From contig DAIDHF010000001.1 in NCBI GenBank assembly GCA_027452005.1, positions 21,400-85,399 of the forward strand: a DNA stretch of 64,000 nt, in the 5' to 3' direction. The notes under the pieces were generated by a model. That model was not told the origin of the DNA. It did not search any database and was given only the letters and a program-made list of their open reading frames with translations. Below, in pieces: positions 8,804 through 19,459 of this stretch (within the stretch, counting starts at the first letter, position 1; each line of letters begins with the position of its first letter). The translations under genes were made by a program, and so were the position numbers. Source of the DNA: Acidimicrobiales bacterium. GTDB lineage: Bacteria; Actinomycetota; Acidimicrobiia; Acidimicrobiales; JAKAVM01.

Positions 8804-9031
8804 GTGATTAGCAAGATTTTGTCATATCTCCTTGGGAGCCTAGGAAGTAAGACCTTGCGACGGGCGGTATCTGAGAGAAACACGCTCCTCATTGTTTTGG
8901 GAGTTTCTAGTCTCGTGTTCAAGAGGTTACTTGCTCCAAAAAACGCCAAGGTGATCTACAGCCGCGTTATCAAGCCCGGTGAGCGGATTGCTATCTCCAC
9001 TCTGGACGCGACCAAAACACGGGTGAGGTAG
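8804..9031 (+). CDS. Hypothetical protein, 75 aa
   Basis: Not recognised. Starts at GTG 8804. The product has a hydrophobic stretch around residues 26-40 (TLLIVLGVSSLVFKRLL) and a basic, beta-like C-terminus (KVIYSRVIKPGERIAIST). It could be a monotopic or single-pass membrane protein. The same strand and tight packing with the two preceding small membrane genes and trmI (16 nt to its start) support it being a real gene. There is no competing ORF with a known product on the opposite strand. Confidence 0.5.
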   Translation: MISKILSYLLGSLGSKTLRRAVSERNTLLIVLGVSSLVFKRLLAPKNAKVIYSRVIKPGERIAISTLDATKTRVR

Positions 9032-9046
9032 TTCTACGAATAGTCT

Positions 9047-9873
9047 TTGGTGGGTCTTTTTGCTCTTATCAAGAGGAAGGTAATCTTGGGAAGAGGTAGT
9101 TCGAAATTTGAGATCGGTGATAACGTACTTTTGGTTGACCGAAAAGGGCGGAGGGCTGTCTTTTCACTAAAGCCAGGAAGAGTTTTTAGCTCCCATCTGG
9201 GTCCCGTTAGCCATGACGACTTCGTGGGTTTGCCGAAAGGAACCCGACTTAAGTTGCCAGGGGGTTCAGTCGTAACCGTGTTGAGCCCAACCCTGGCAGA
9301 CCAAGTCTTGGGAATGCCCAGAGGTGCCCAGGTGATATACCCGAAGGATTTGGGGTCAATTTTGATATTTGGTGACATCAACCAGGGCTGTAGGGTACTA
9401 GAAGCCGGAGTCGGTTCCGGGGCGCTATCTATGGCCATGCTCTCAGTTGGAGCCACGGTAGTCGGTTACGAAATTCGTGAAGATTTTGCAAACAGGGCCC
9501 AAAAGAACGTTACATCCCATCTTGGACCCGACACGCAGTACTCAGTCGAGCTAAGAGATATCTACAATGGAATTGATGGCACTTTTGACCGGATTGTCTT
9601 GGACCTTCCAGAGCCCTGGCGGGTTGTAGAACATGCAAGGCGAGCGTTGAAGCTGGGTGGCATCTTTGTGTCGTACTTGCCGACAATTGGTCAGGTTGAA
9701 ACTTTGCGTCGAGAGCTCGATGTTGTAGACGCATTGATGTTCAAGAATGTTGACACTTTTGAGACCTTGATGAGGTCATGGCATATTGAGGGCCAATCCA
9801 CGAGACCAGATCACCGAATGGTTGCTCACACCGGGTTTATCACCACGGCTAGATTGGTGGGTCAACCAGAGAG

Positions 9874-9889
<16 letters not shown>
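9047..9889 (+). CDS. trmI: tRNA (adenine-58-N1)-methyltransferase TrmI
   Basis: SAM-dependent methyltransferase that makes m1A58 in the T-loop of tRNA. The 280-residue product has an N-terminal beta domain with KPGRVFSSHLGPVSHDDFVGLPKG, the segment PRGAQVIYPKDLGSIL typical of TrmI, and SAM motif I VLEAGVGSGALS followed by VVGYEIREDFA. The later motif DRIVLDLPEPWRVVEHA matches the catalytic Asp region. The start is TTG at 9047 or GTG at 9050; neither has a good ribosome binding site. Its end overlaps the next gene by 16 nt. trmI next to proteasome genes is a known actinobacterial arrangement. Confidence 0.93.
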
Positions 9890-11321
<1,432 letters not shown>

Positions 11322-11453
11322 CTAACTGGCCTTAGGGCAAATGTCAATTACGCTAACCGAAACCGCTATAGCTGCCATTATTTGTTGGTGTCCGCATCTG
11401 GGGCATGAAAACGGTGTATGGTCAAAGATGTACAGTGTTAGGAGGTGAGAGAC

Positions 11454-13262
11454 GTGTCAGAGCCACTTGGGTTAACTTCCGACGAGACTAGTGAGCTTAC
11501 GCCAGAGGTCCCAGAACAAGACCTTGAAGACGGGTTTGACCAAGCCAACTCTCACTCAGGTGAGGTTGAAGAACTAGAGGCCGAACTGGCCCTATTGCGT
11601 AAAAAGCTTCAGGATGCCCCAAAGCGAGTCCGGACCCTTGAAGAAAAGCTACTTGAGGTAAAAGGACAACTGGCTCACGCCGTTTCTCAAAATGAGAAAC
11701 TCACCTTCACTCTTAGCCAGGCGAGGGAACACATAGCGGCCTTGCGCGAAGAGGTAGACAAGTTGTCCCAGCCACCAAGCGCTTACGCCACGTTTTTGAA
11801 CCCAAACGATGATGACACCGTTGATGTATTTGCATCGGGGCGTAAGATGAGGGTGGCCGTGCACCCGTCTATAGATGTAGACCAACTTGTTCGAGGTCAA
11901 GAAGTGGCCCTGAATGAGTCGTTCAACATTATTTTGGCCCGCGGACCGGATCTGTCTGGAGAAATTGTAACTTTGCGCGAGGTTTTGGAAGACGGGGTCA
12001 GGGCAATCGTTACCGGTCGGGCTGATGAAGAGCGCGTAGCAGAGCTGGCTTATGAGTTGATTGGGAGCAAGCTGCGCGCCGGAGACTGGCTGCGGATGGA
12101 CTCACGCACTGGACTATTACTCGAGAAGCTACCGCGACCAGAGGTCGACGAGTTGATCCTAGAAGAGGTTCCTGACATCTCCTACAACGACGTGGGTGGA
12201 CTAGACAGTCAAATCGAAGATATTACCGACGCGGTTGAGTTACCTTTCTTATACAGAGAGATTTTTGCCGATTATAAGCTCCCAGCGCCAAAAGGGGTTC
12301 TTCTTTATGGCCCTCCCGGTTGCGGGAAGACCCTGATTGCCAAGGCCGTAGCAAATTCGTTGGCCAAGAAGGTTTCAGAACTCCACGGGACTAGTGGAGC
12401 TAAGAGTTATTTTTTGAACGTAAAAGGTCCAGAATTGCTAAACAAGTACGTTGGAGAGACCGAGAGACAGATCCGGCTTGTATTCCAGCGAGCTCGAGAA
12501 AAGGCAGACGAGGGATTCCCGGTTATTGTATTCTTCGACGAGATGGACTCGTTGTTTAGGACTCGCGGAAGCGGGATCAGCTCTGACATGGAATCCACGG
12601 TAGTTCCACAGTTACTGGCCGAGATTGACGGGGTTGAGACCCTACGAAATGTAATTGTGATCGGGGCCTCTAACCGAGAGGACCTAATAGATCCAGCGAT
12701 CCTGCGTCCTGGAAGGCTGGACGTCAAGATCAAGATAGAACGACCCGACAAAGAAGCCGCTGCGGCTATATTTTCGCGTTATCTAACCCCAGATCTTCCT
12801 CTCGATCACCTTGAGGTGGATACCCTGGGTGGGGGAGACCCAGCAAAGGCCTGCCAGGCCATTATCGAGTCGGCCGTAGACGAGATGTATAAGGAGAATG
12901 ACGAAAACCGCTTCCTTGAGGTTACATATCAAAACGGTGACAAAGAAGTCCTGTATTTCAAGGATTTTTCATCCGGGGCAATGATTGAGAATATTGTCAG
13001 GAGGGCCAAGAAACTTGCCATCAAACGGGCCATCTCCAACGAGGCAGGTGGTATTAGAAAGAGTGATCTTCTAGAGTCAATGAGGCAAGAGTATAAAGAG
13101 AACGAAGACCTACCCAACACGACTAATCCCGACGACTGGGCCAGGATATCTGGCAAAAAGGGAGAGAGAATTGTTTATATTCGTACCCTACTCTTTGAGG
13201 AGGGCAAAGAGCCAAAGGGCGGCCGTTCAATAGAAAAGGTTGGGACAGGGCAGTATCTCTAG
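11454..13262 (+). CDS. mpa: Proteasome-associated AAA ATPase (Mpa/ARC)
   Basis: Hexameric ATPase that binds pupylated proteins, unfolds them and feeds them to the 20S proteasome. The 602-residue product has an N-terminal coiled coil (about 40-107), OB-type domains (about 110-230) and an AAA module with Walker A GPPGCGKT (286-293) and Walker [13 protein letters not shown]. The C-terminus GTGQYL has the penultimate Tyr that docks into proteasome pockets. I place the start at GTG 11454, eight bases after GGAGG (11441-11445). A GTG at 11445 overlaps that ribosome binding site and is unlikely. First gene of the proteasome locus. Confidence 0.97.
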   Translation: MSEPLGLTSDETSELTPEVPEQDLEDGFDQANSHSGEVEELEAELALLRKKLQDAPKRVRTLEEKLLEVKGQLAHAVSQNEKLTFTLSQAREHIAALREEVDKLSQPPSAYATFLNPNDDDTVDVFASGRKMRVAVHPSIDVDQLVRGQEVALNESFNIILARGPDLSGEIVTLREVLEDGVRAIVTGRADEERVAELAYELIGSKLRAGDWLRMDSRTGLLLEKLPRPEVDELILEEVPDISYNDVGGLDSQIEDITDAVELPFLYREIFADYKLPAPKGVLLYGPPGCGKTLIAKAVANSLAKKVSELHGTSGAKSYFLNVKGPELLNKYVGETERQIRLVFQRAREKADEGFPVIVFFDEMDSLFRTRGSGISSDMESTVVPQLLAEIDGVETLRNVIVIGASNREDLIDPAILRPGRLDVKIKIERPDKEAAAAIFSRYLTPDLPLDHLEVDTLGGGDPAKACQAIIESAVDEMYKENDENRFLEVTYQNGDKEVLYFKDFSSGAMIENIVRRAKKLAIKRAISNEAGGIRKSDLLESMRQEYKENEDLPNTTNPDDWARISGKKGERIVYIRTLLFEEGKEPKGGRSIEKVGTGQYL

Positions 13263-13340
13263 GTTGGTCGACCAGTCGTAGGCTTAGGCCTGTTGGTGCC
13301 ATCCAAGCACGACAAGTGCTAATCAACTAGGGTCGATAAG

Positions 13341-14849
13341 GTGGCTGTTCCGAAAATATTTGGGATTGAGACCGAGTATGGAATCCAGGGGGTTGAAGGT
13401 GGCGAAACAAATCCCGTAGTGGGCTCGTCACTGCTAATTAACGCGTACACCTATGAACTCCATAACAGGGTCGGTTGGGATTTCGAAGATGAAACTCCCG
13501 GAAATGACGCGAGAGGATTTGGTCAGCCAGGTAGTTTACCTCCAGAAATAGAGACCCACCTTGTAAACACGGTTCTGACCAACGGGGGCCGTTACTATGT
13601 AGACCACGCCCACCCCGAGTATTCTTCACCCGAGTGTGCTTCGGCAAGCGAGGCGGTACTTTACGATCGGGCCGGAGAAATGGTCCTACTCAGATCAATC
13701 CGAGCCGCTCGGAAAGCCTTTGGCGAACAGGGGAATTTGGCAGTATACAAGAACAACTCCGATCACAAGGGTAACTCCTATGGGTGTCACGAGAACTATC
13801 TCATGGACCGAGAGGTACCTTTTGCCAAGATCGCTCAGTTGGTAACCGCACATTTGGTGACCAGGATTGTTTTCACAGGCGCTGGCAAGGTGGGAACCGA
13901 GGTAGGGCCTGGGAGATCAACGAGCGGAACTCAAGTCGAGTACCAGATCTCCCAGCGGGCGGAATTTTTCGAAGAAGAACAGGGGCTAGAGACGACCCTG
14001 AAAAGACCCATCGTGAACACCCGTGATGAGCCTCACGCAGATCCACGGCGTTATCGGCGTTTACACATTATTTGTGGAGACGCAAACATGTCTGAGGTGG
14101 CTACATTCCTAAAACTGGGAACTACTGGTCTGATCCTGTCAATGATTGAAGACGGTTGGCTGGACAAGTCCGGGCTGGTCCTCAAAACTCCGGTAGTTGA
14201 TTTTCATGAACTATCTAGAGATTTGACTCTTGGAAAGACCTTGGAACTTGATAACGGACGAAAGTTGTCAGCGATTGAGATCCAATGGGAGCTGTACCGG
14301 ATTGCCGAAAAATATGTTCATGAAAACGGGTTCGAATCTGTCGGGGAGTCCGTTAGGGGCCCCGAGCTAATGGAACGATGGTGCCAGGCACTTCATGACC
14401 TGGAGGTGGACTTCAATAGGTGCAAGACAACCATAGACTGGGTGGCCAAGCTTGGGCTGATCCAGGCATACCGAGACCGACATGGTCTTGGCTGGGAGAG
14501 CGCCAGGCTGGTGGCCCTAGACCTTCAATACCACGACGTAAGACCCGAAAAATCCCTGTTCGGGAGGCTGAAGCTTGACAAAATGGTGGAAGAAAGCCAG
14601 GTTGAGCACGCAGTAGTGGAGCCCCCGACCACCACCCGTGCGTATTTCCGGGGGAAGTGCCTTCAAAAGTGGGCCGATCAGATTGTCACTGCGAACTGGG
14701 ATTCCGTAGTATTTGACCTCGGGGCTGAACCCCTCAAGAGAATACCGACCATGGACCCCCTTAGAGGCACGTATTTACACGTGGGAAAACTTATTGAGGA
14801 ATGTACTACACCGGCTGAGTTGTTAGATAAGTTAAGTTCTAAAGATTAG
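13341..14849 (+). CDS. dop: Pup deamidase/depupylase
   Basis: Deamidates the C-terminal Gln of Pup to Glu and also removes Pup from substrates. The 502-residue product begins KIFGIETEYGIQG, the ATP/Mg-binding strand shared with PafA and glutamine synthetases, and continues NPVVGSSLLINAYT, an insertion typical of Dop rather than PafA. Other conserved segments are [34 protein letters not shown] and [14 protein letters not shown]. Its place upstream of pup and its 502-residue length (PafA here has 452) support Dop. Start is GTG at 13341, 78 nt after mpa. Confidence 0.95.
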   Translation: MAVPKIFGIETEYGIQGVEGGETNPVVGSSLLINAYTYELHNRVGWDFEDETPGNDARGFGQPGSLPPEIETHLVNTVLTNGGRYYVDHAHPEYSSPECASASEAVLYDRAGEMVLLRSIRAARKAFGEQGNLAVYKNNSDHKGNSYGCHENYLMDREVPFAKIAQLVTAHLVTRIVFTGAGKVGTEVGPGRSTSGTQVEYQISQRAEFFEEEQGLETTLKRPIVNTRDEPHADPRRYRRLHIICGDANMSEVATFLKLGTTGLILSMIEDGWLDKSGLVLKTPVVDFHELSRDLTLGKTLELDNGRKLSAIEIQWELYRIAEKYVHENGFESVGESVRGPELMERWCQALHDLEVDFNRCKTTIDWVAKLGLIQAYRDRHGLGWESARLVALDLQYHDVRPEKSLFGRLKLDKMVEESQVEHAVVEPPTTTRAYFRGKCLQKWADQIVTANWDSVVFDLGAEPLKRIPTMDPLRGTYLHVGKLIEECTTPAELLDKLSSKD

Positions 14850-14861
14850 GTAGACACGGAA

Positions 14862-15065
14862 ATGACTGAAAGAGAACTGAAAAAGAAACAGGCCCCGTCA
14901 AAGACGGAGACGGTTGAGACCCAGACGGAGGACACAAACCAGGCCAACGAGAAAGCCGAAGCCCTCAAGGCCGAGATGGATGACTTGCTTGACGAGATTG
15001 ACGAAGTCCTCGAGGACAACGCCGAGGAGTTTGTCCGCAACTATGTTCAAAAGGGTGGGCAGTGA
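14862..15065 (+). CDS. pup: Prokaryotic ubiquitin-like protein Pup
   Basis: A 67-residue, highly charged and probably disordered protein that is ligated to lysines of target proteins as a degradation tag. The C-terminal half (AEEFVRNYVQKGGQ) is the family signature. It ends in Gly-Gly-Gln, so Dop must deamidate it before PafA can use it. The middle (about 27-52) is the helix that pairs with the Mpa coiled coil. ATG 14862 lies 12 nt after dop. The stop codon overlaps the prcB start as GTGA, so the tag and the protease subunit are translationally coupled. Confidence 0.97.
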   Translation: MTERELKKKQAPSKTETVETQTEDTNQANEKAEALKAEMDDLLDEIDEVLEDNAEEFVRNYVQKGGQ

Positions 15066-15958
15066 CCCTTCCTCTGTTCCCGATTGACCAAGACCCGGGA
15101 CCAAATTTTTCACTCCTCTTAGAGAAGGCGGGTTTCAAGACGTCCATTACTTCAACCGGGTCCAAGGACGCTTTTGCCGATGTGCCCCATGGGACCACGG
15201 TCGTTGCAATTCTCTACAGTGACGGTGTTGTAATGGCCGGCGACCGGCGGGCAACTGCCGGATACTCCATTTCTCATCGCCGGGTTGAAAAGGTTCATCC
15301 GGCCGACTCGTTCTCGGGTGTTGCAATCTCTGGGGCAGCCGGGCCCGCAATGGAGCTAGTTAGACTATTTCAGACCCAACTTCAACACTACGAAAAGGTT
15401 GAAGGTTCAAAACTTAGCCTAGAGGGAAAGGCAAATCAGTTATCGAACCTGGTCAAGTCGAATCTATACATGGCAATGCAAGGACTCGCGGTAGTTCCAC
15501 TGTTTGCCGGATATGATCTTGCCCTGCAACGGGGTCGTATCTATACCTATGACATAACCGGTGGATTTTACGAAGAGATCGACTATCAGACAACCGGATC
15601 AGGTGGCCGGGATGCACGGACCACGATCAAGCTCGGCTATAGGCCCGAAATGGATAGGTCTAATGTAATCGACCTGGCAATTCGCGCCCTGTTTGAGGCG
15701 GCAGATGAAGACTCTGCTACAGGCGGTCCAGATATCGCCAGAAGGATCTATCCAACCCTTGCAACAATTACCAAGGATGGTTATGAAGCTGTCGATGAGG
15801 CAGAGATTGCAGACCGATTTGAGTCAATTGTGGCCCAGGTATCCAATTTAGATTTAAGGCCTAGTGGAACTCCCAGGTCTTCAAAGACCCAGTCAGTATC
15901 CAAGAAGCAGACCACCAAATCTTTGCCGAAAGCTAGAAAGTCTACAAGTGAGGACTAG
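15062..15958 (+). CDS. prcB: 20S proteasome beta subunit
   Basis: Catalytic subunit of the 20S proteasome. The 298-residue precursor has a 44-residue propeptide. Cleavage at HG|TTVVAILYSDGVV would expose the nucleophile Thr45. The GVVMAGDRRATAG segment with the Lys/Asp region, SGAAGPAMELVRLFQ and TTGSGGRDART fit beta-type subunits. The C-terminus has an extra Ser/Lys/Thr-rich tail of about 35 residues (SKTQSVSKKQTTKSLPKARK) past the usual end. The GTG start overlaps the pup stop. prcA follows after 48 nt. Confidence 0.97.
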   Translation: MTLPLFPIDQDPGPNFSLLLEKAGFKTSITSTGSKDAFADVPHGTTVVAILYSDGVVMAGDRRATAGYSISHRRVEKVHPADSFSGVAISGAAGPAMELVRLFQTQLQHYEKVEGSKLSLEGKANQLSNLVKSNLYMAMQGLAVVPLFAGYDLALQRGRIYTYDITGGFYEEIDYQTTGSGGRDARTTIKLGYRPEMDRSNVIDLAIRALFEAADEDSATGGPDIARRIYPTLATITKDGYEAVDEAEIADRFESIVAQVSNLDLRPSGTPRSSKTQSVSKKQTTKSLPKARKSTSED

Positions 15959-16006
15959 TTGTGGCCTGGCCGGGTCTAGCAATCGAGGCCGTGAAGGGGT
16001 AAGTCT

Positions 16007-16681
16007 ATGAGTGTCCCGTACTACGTGTCACCCGAACAGGTCCTCCAAGACAGGGCCGACTATGCCAGGAAGGGGATTTCTCGAGGCAAATCCTTAGTGG
16101 CAATGACGTTTAAATCAGGAGTATTAGTTGTCGCCGAGAATCCGTCTAAGTCACTTCATAAGGTGAGCGAGATTTATGACAAAATCGCTTTTGCGGGCGT
16201 CGGAAAGTACAACGAGTACGATCAGCTTAGAGTTGCCGGGGTTAGGCATGCTGATACGAAAGGTTATACCTATAGTCGGAGTGACGTAGATGCTCGGTCT
16301 CTGGCCAACGTGTATGCCAACTACCTTGGGTCGGTATTTGTGCATGAGATGAAACCACTTGAGGTCGAGATCTTGGTGGCCGAGGTTGGGGAATCGCCCG
16401 AAGACGATGCAATGTTTCACATTCTCTACGACGGTACCGTAATGGACGAGGAGAAGTTTTCAGTGTTAGGCGGTGACGCCGACAGCATTTGGGAGAAGAT
16501 GGATCAGGCCTGGAAGCAGGCAATGAGCATTGCGGAAGGGGTAAAGGTAGCCCTGAAAGCCTTAAGCACAAGTGAGAGAGAACTCAAGGCTGCCGACCTG
16601 GAGGTGGCCGTACTTGAACGGGAATCTACTTTTAGGGCCTTCCGGCGGATCTCCCATGATGAACTCGTCAAGATGCTTTAG
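16007..16681 (+). CDS. prcA: 20S proteasome alpha subunit
   Basis: Forms the outer rings and gate of the 20S proteasome and contacts Mpa. The 224-residue product opens MSVPYYVSPEQVLQDRADYA, the N-terminal gate segment of actinobacterial PrcA, then GISRGKSLVAMTFKSGVLVVAEN and KVSEIYDKIAFAGVGKYNEYDQLR, the alpha-ring fold. Unlike PrcB it has no propeptide and no Thr nucleophile. The last residues are HDELVKML, a slightly short tail. ATG 16007 has an AAGGGG upstream. It sits nine bases before pafA. Confidence 0.96.
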   Translation: MSVPYYVSPEQVLQDRADYARKGISRGKSLVAMTFKSGVLVVAENPSKSLHKVSEIYDKIAFAGVGKYNEYDQLRVAGVRHADTKGYTYSRSDVDARSLANVYANYLGSVFVHEMKPLEVEILVAEVGESPEDDAMFHILYDGTVMDEEKFSVLGGDADSIWEKMDQAWKQAMSIAEGVKVALKALSTSERELKAADLEVAVLERESTFRAFRRISHDELVKML

Positions 16682-16690
16682 ACGTATTTT

Positions 16691-18049
16691 GTGGACAGAC
16701 GTATATTTGGCCTGGAAAATGAGTACGGAGTAACCTGTGCCTTGAGAGGCCAGAGAAGACTGTCTCCTGATGAGGTTGCGAGGTACCTATTCCGCAGGGT
16801 GGTCAGTTGGGGCAGATCTTCTAACGTCTTCTTAGAAAATGGTGCCCGTCTCTATTTGGACGTGGGAAGTCATCCCGAATACGCTACCCCCGAATGTGAC
16901 TCGGTCAAAGAGCTTGTCGCTCACGACAAGGCCGGGGAGCGTATTTTGGAGCAGTTGCTGTTTTCAGCCGACCAGAGACTTCGAGAGGAGGGGATCCGGG
17001 GAAACGTGTACCTGTTCAAGAACAATACCGATTCCGCTGGGAACTCCTACGGGTGCCATGAAAACTATCTGACCTTGCGAAGTGATGACATAGGACGGTG
17101 GGCGGAGGTCCTTATCCCGTTTTTGGTATCCAGGCAGATCTATGCTGGCTCGGGAAAGGTCCTTCAGACTGCCAGGGGGGCGATGTACTGTCTTAGCCAA
17201 CGGGCAGAACACATCTGGGAGGGGGTATCCTCGGCAACGACTCGGTCGAGGCCTATTATAAATACCAGAGACGAGCCTCACGCCGACGCAGAGAAGTATC
17301 GACGTCTTCATGTGATCGTTGGAGATTCAAATATGAGCGAGTATGCCACGTTCTTGAAAGTCGGCGCTGCGAGCATCTTGTTACGGATGATGGAGGACAA
17401 GACGGTTGTATTGCGTGACATGACCCTAGAGAACCCAATTCGAGCAATTCGTGAGATAAGTCACGATATTACCTGCAAGAGAAAAGTGAAGTTAGCAAAT
17501 GGTCGTGAACTGAGCGCCCTTGATATTCAAAAAGAGTATCTTTCAAAAGCTATAAAGTTTGCCGATAAGCGAGAACTGGGGCCAGACGAATCCAAGGCAC
17601 TGGCCATGTGGGAACATTGTGTCACAACCATTGAAAAAGACCCCCTTGAACTTCGCACCGAGTGCGACTGGGTTATTAAATACCATTTAATCGAGTCATT
17701 TCGTGAGCGACATGAGATTCCCCTTACTCATCCCAAGATTGCCCTAATCGACCTTCAATACCACGATGTTTCAAAAGAACGCGGTCTGTTTTATCGCCTT
17801 CAAGATCGGGGTATGGTTGAAAGGATATGCACGGACGATGAAATCTCCAACGCAATTGAAAATCCGCCACAAACAACCAGGGCCAGGTTGAGGGGAGAAT
17901 TTATTCGAAAGGCCAAGCAGAGGAGGCGAGACTTCACCGTTGACTGGGTTCACCTAAAGCTCAATGACCAGGCCCAAAGAACAGTTCTCTGTAAAGATCC
18001 ATTTCGATCCCACGATGATCGGGTGGAAAAGCTTATAGCGAGCCTCTAG
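16691..18049 (+). CDS. pafA: Pup-protein ligase PafA
   Basis: Ligates the C-terminal Glu of deamidated Pup to substrate lysines using ATP. The 452-residue product begins [20 protein letters not shown], the PafA-type N-terminus, without the Dop insertion. It shares [34 protein letters not shown] and [13 protein letters not shown] with Dop, as expected for paralogues. Start is GTG at 16691, nine bases after prcA. Its stop TAG overlaps by one base a GTG that opens a 31-codon ORF leading to lepB. Dop and PafA bracket pup-prcB-prcA, giving a self-contained pathway. Confidence 0.96.
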   Translation: MDRRIFGLENEYGVTCALRGQRRLSPDEVARYLFRRVVSWGRSSNVFLENGARLYLDVGSHPEYATPECDSVKELVAHDKAGERILEQLLFSADQRLREEGIRGNVYLFKNNTDSAGNSYGCHENYLTLRSDDIGRWAEVLIPFLVSRQIYAGSGKVLQTARGAMYCLSQRAEHIWEGVSSATTRSRPIINTRDEPHADAEKYRRLHVIVGDSNMSEYATFLKVGAASILLRMMEDKTVVLRDMTLENPIRAIREISHDITCKRKVKLANGRELSALDIQKEYLSKAIKFADKRELGPDESKALAMWEHCVTTIEKDPLELRTECDWVIKYHLIESFRERHEIPLTHPKIALIDLQYHDVSKERGLFYRLQDRGMVERICTDDEISNAIENPPQTTRARLRGEFIRKAKQRRRDFTVDWVHLKLNDQAQRTVLCKDPFRSHDDRVEKLIASL

Positions 18050-18144
18050 TGGCCGGGAGAGGGCTGGCGGGTAAGACCGGTCGCCGAATCGCCGTCCTGC
18101 TAGTAATCTCGGTTTGTCTTGAACTAGGCTGGGGGGTCTTGTGA
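18049..18144 (+). CDS. Possible 31-aa membrane micro-protein coupled to pafA and lepB
   Basis: Not recognised. The frame opens with GTG whose first base is the last base of the pafA stop (TAGTG), and closes with TGA that overlaps the lepB GTG start (GTGA). The 31-residue product has a basic N-terminus (MAGRGLAGKTGRR) and a hydrophobic stretch (IAVLLVISVCLELGWGVL), like a single membrane helix or signal peptide. Both overlaps are typical of translational coupling, and the frame fills the gap between pafA and lepB exactly. It may be a true micro-protein or a relay that carries ribosomes to lepB. Chance cannot be excluded at this length. Confidence 0.4.
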   Translation: MAGRGLAGKTGRRIAVLLVISVCLELGWGVL

Positions 18145-18836
18145 GCGAAGATATCCACAGTCCTTCAGTTCAGGCCGAGGAGTCTGTGGGTGGGCCGTTG
18201 TCCAAGTGGTCGCTCCAGACTCCAACTTCGGTCGGGCTTGACCAGACCAGTTCTGAGCCAAGTCAACCCCCCGGAGAGAATCGTCAAAATAGGTCACAGC
18301 GTCAATTGAGCAGTCCGTTTCGCCGTGGGGTTGAGTGGCTGGTGATTGTCGTAGTAGCCCTCTTGGTGGCTTTTTTGGTGAAAACGTTCGTGTTTCAGGC
18401 GTTCTATATTCCCTCTGGGTCTATGGAACCAACCCTAATGATTGGCGACCGTATCTTGGTTGACAAGCTTTCATACAAGATCCATCCGATCCATAGGTTC
18501 GATATCGTTGTTTTTACGAACCCCATGAAAAACGATCCCGCCATAAAGGACTTGGTAAAAAGGGTAATAGGACTACCGGGCGATACCATTGCTTCTAATG
18601 CACAAGGACAAGTACTAATAAATGGGAGCGTGATAAATGAGCCATTCCTGCCGCCCAATATCTCGATGGGACCGGCAATAGAAAAACAGGTAATTGGACC
18701 TGGGATGATGTTTGTCATGGGAGACAACCGGGGGGACTCTGAAGATAGTAGGTACTTTGGACAAGTCCCGGAGTCGTCAGTGGTTGGAAGAGTAGTCATG
18801 CGCGTATGGCCACTGAGTAGGATTCACCTGTTCTAA
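18141..18836 (+). CDS. lepB: Signal peptidase I
   Basis: Membrane-bound serine protease that removes signal peptides from exported proteins. The 231-residue product has a long hydrophilic, disordered-looking N-terminus (1-60), one transmembrane helix (about 65-85) and the catalytic domain. PSGSMEPTL carries the Ser nucleophile (Ser94), and KRVIGLPGDTI carries the general-base Lys (Lys140). GDNRGDSEDSRYFGQVP is the conserved box E. GTG 18141 overlaps the stop of the preceding 31-codon ORF. With tatB and tatC downstream it forms an export block behind the proteasome genes. Confidence 0.96.
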   Translation: MSEDIHSPSVQAEESVGGPLSKWSLQTPTSVGLDQTSSEPSQPPGENRQNRSQRQLSSPFRRGVEWLVIVVVALLVAFLVKTFVFQAFYIPSGSMEPTLMIGDRILVDKLSYKIHPIHRFDIVVFTNPMKNDPAIKDLVKRVIGLPGDTIASNAQGQVLINGSVINEPFLPPNISMGPAIEKQVIGPGMMFVMGDNRGDSEDSRYFGQVPESSVVGRVVMRVWPLSRIHLF

Positions 18837-18857
18837 TACCCGGATTTGCGTTGAGAG

Positions 18858-18887
18858 CCCCGCTAGCTGGCATTTAGCAACTAGGGG
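18858..18887. repeat. Imperfect inverted repeat between lepB and tatB
   Basis: CCCCGCTAG (18858-18866) can pair with CTAGGGG (18881-18887) with one bulged G, leaving a 14-nt loop. No T-run follows, so it is not a standard intrinsic terminator. It lies in the 76-nt lepB-tatB gap, just upstream of the likely tatB promoter, and could be a weak terminator, an attenuator or a protein-binding site. Confidence 0.3.
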
Positions 18888-18900
18888 GGGATTAATTGAG

Positions 18901-18906
18901 TAAACT
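18901..18906 (+). promoter_or_regulatory. Possible -10 element for tatB (leaderless)
   Basis: TAAACT lies six bases before the tatB ATG, at the distance expected for a leaderless transcript. No convincing -35 box is seen, and there is no ribosome binding site between it and the ATG. Confidence 0.3.
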
Positions 18907-18912
18907 ACTGCC

Positions 18913-19455
18913 ATGCTTTTCAATTTGAGTGTCGCAAAGATCGGGGTCGTGTTATTCGTCGCCCTGGTAATTTTGGGGCCAGAACGCCTGCCAGAGATAC
19001 TCAGAGGGCTGGGAAAGTGGTTAGGCGAATTCAAGAAATTCAGAGAGAACTTGGAGAGCGAGGTCAGGGGAGTCTTTGACGAGTTGCCTAAAAGCTCGGA
19101 ACTGTCGGGATCTTTAGGTGGGGGGTCCCTTGGAGGGATTGAGAACCCGTTTGTCGGACTCTCCGAGTCGGTAAGTTCAATTGGGAGTTCCCTGAGAAGC
19201 GTACTGGGTTCTAGTCAGCAGTCTGCTTCGGCTGGAGGACAAATTATCGCGGCCGGGGGTTCCAAGCCGCTAGTATCTCCACTAACCAATCCGTCCGAGG
19301 ATTCCTCGGATGCTCCTTCCCAATTTGATGACACCAAGGCAGAATCTGACCTGTCGGAACCTCAAGGGAACGATGCGCTCGAAGAGGCAAAAGTCCGACG
19401 TAACCTTGTCGAGGAGTCCGGTTTGCCATTTACTTATGATCCTTCACTGAACTAG
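18913..19455 (+). CDS. tatB: Sec-independent translocase subunit TatB (or TatA/B)
   Basis: Component of the twin-arginine export system, which moves folded proteins across the membrane. The 180-residue product has an N-terminal hydrophobic helix with KIGVVLFVALVILGPERLPE, the TatA/B signature including the Gly-Pro-Glu hinge. An amphipathic helix follows (RGLGKWLGEFKKFRENLESE), then a long Ser/Gly-rich and acidic tail. The GPERLP form and the long tail favour TatB. A separate tatA is not in the window. It is four bases upstream of tatC. Confidence 0.87.
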   Translation: MLFNLSVAKIGVVLFVALVILGPERLPEILRGLGKWLGEFKKFRENLESEVRGVFDELPKSSELSGSLGGGSLGGIENPFVGLSESVSSIGSSLRSVLGSSQQSASAGGQIIAAGGSKPLVSPLTNPSEDSSDAPSQFDDTKAESDLSEPQGNDALEEAKVRRNLVEESGLPFTYDPSLN

Positions 19456-19459
19456 ACAC

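Noticed and set aside
14320..14345. GGGTTCGAATCTG, similar to a tRNA T-loop
   Set aside because: It lies inside dop in frame and no acceptor, D or anticodon arm can be drawn around it. Similar T-loop-like strings near 26740 and 33075 were rejected for the same reason.
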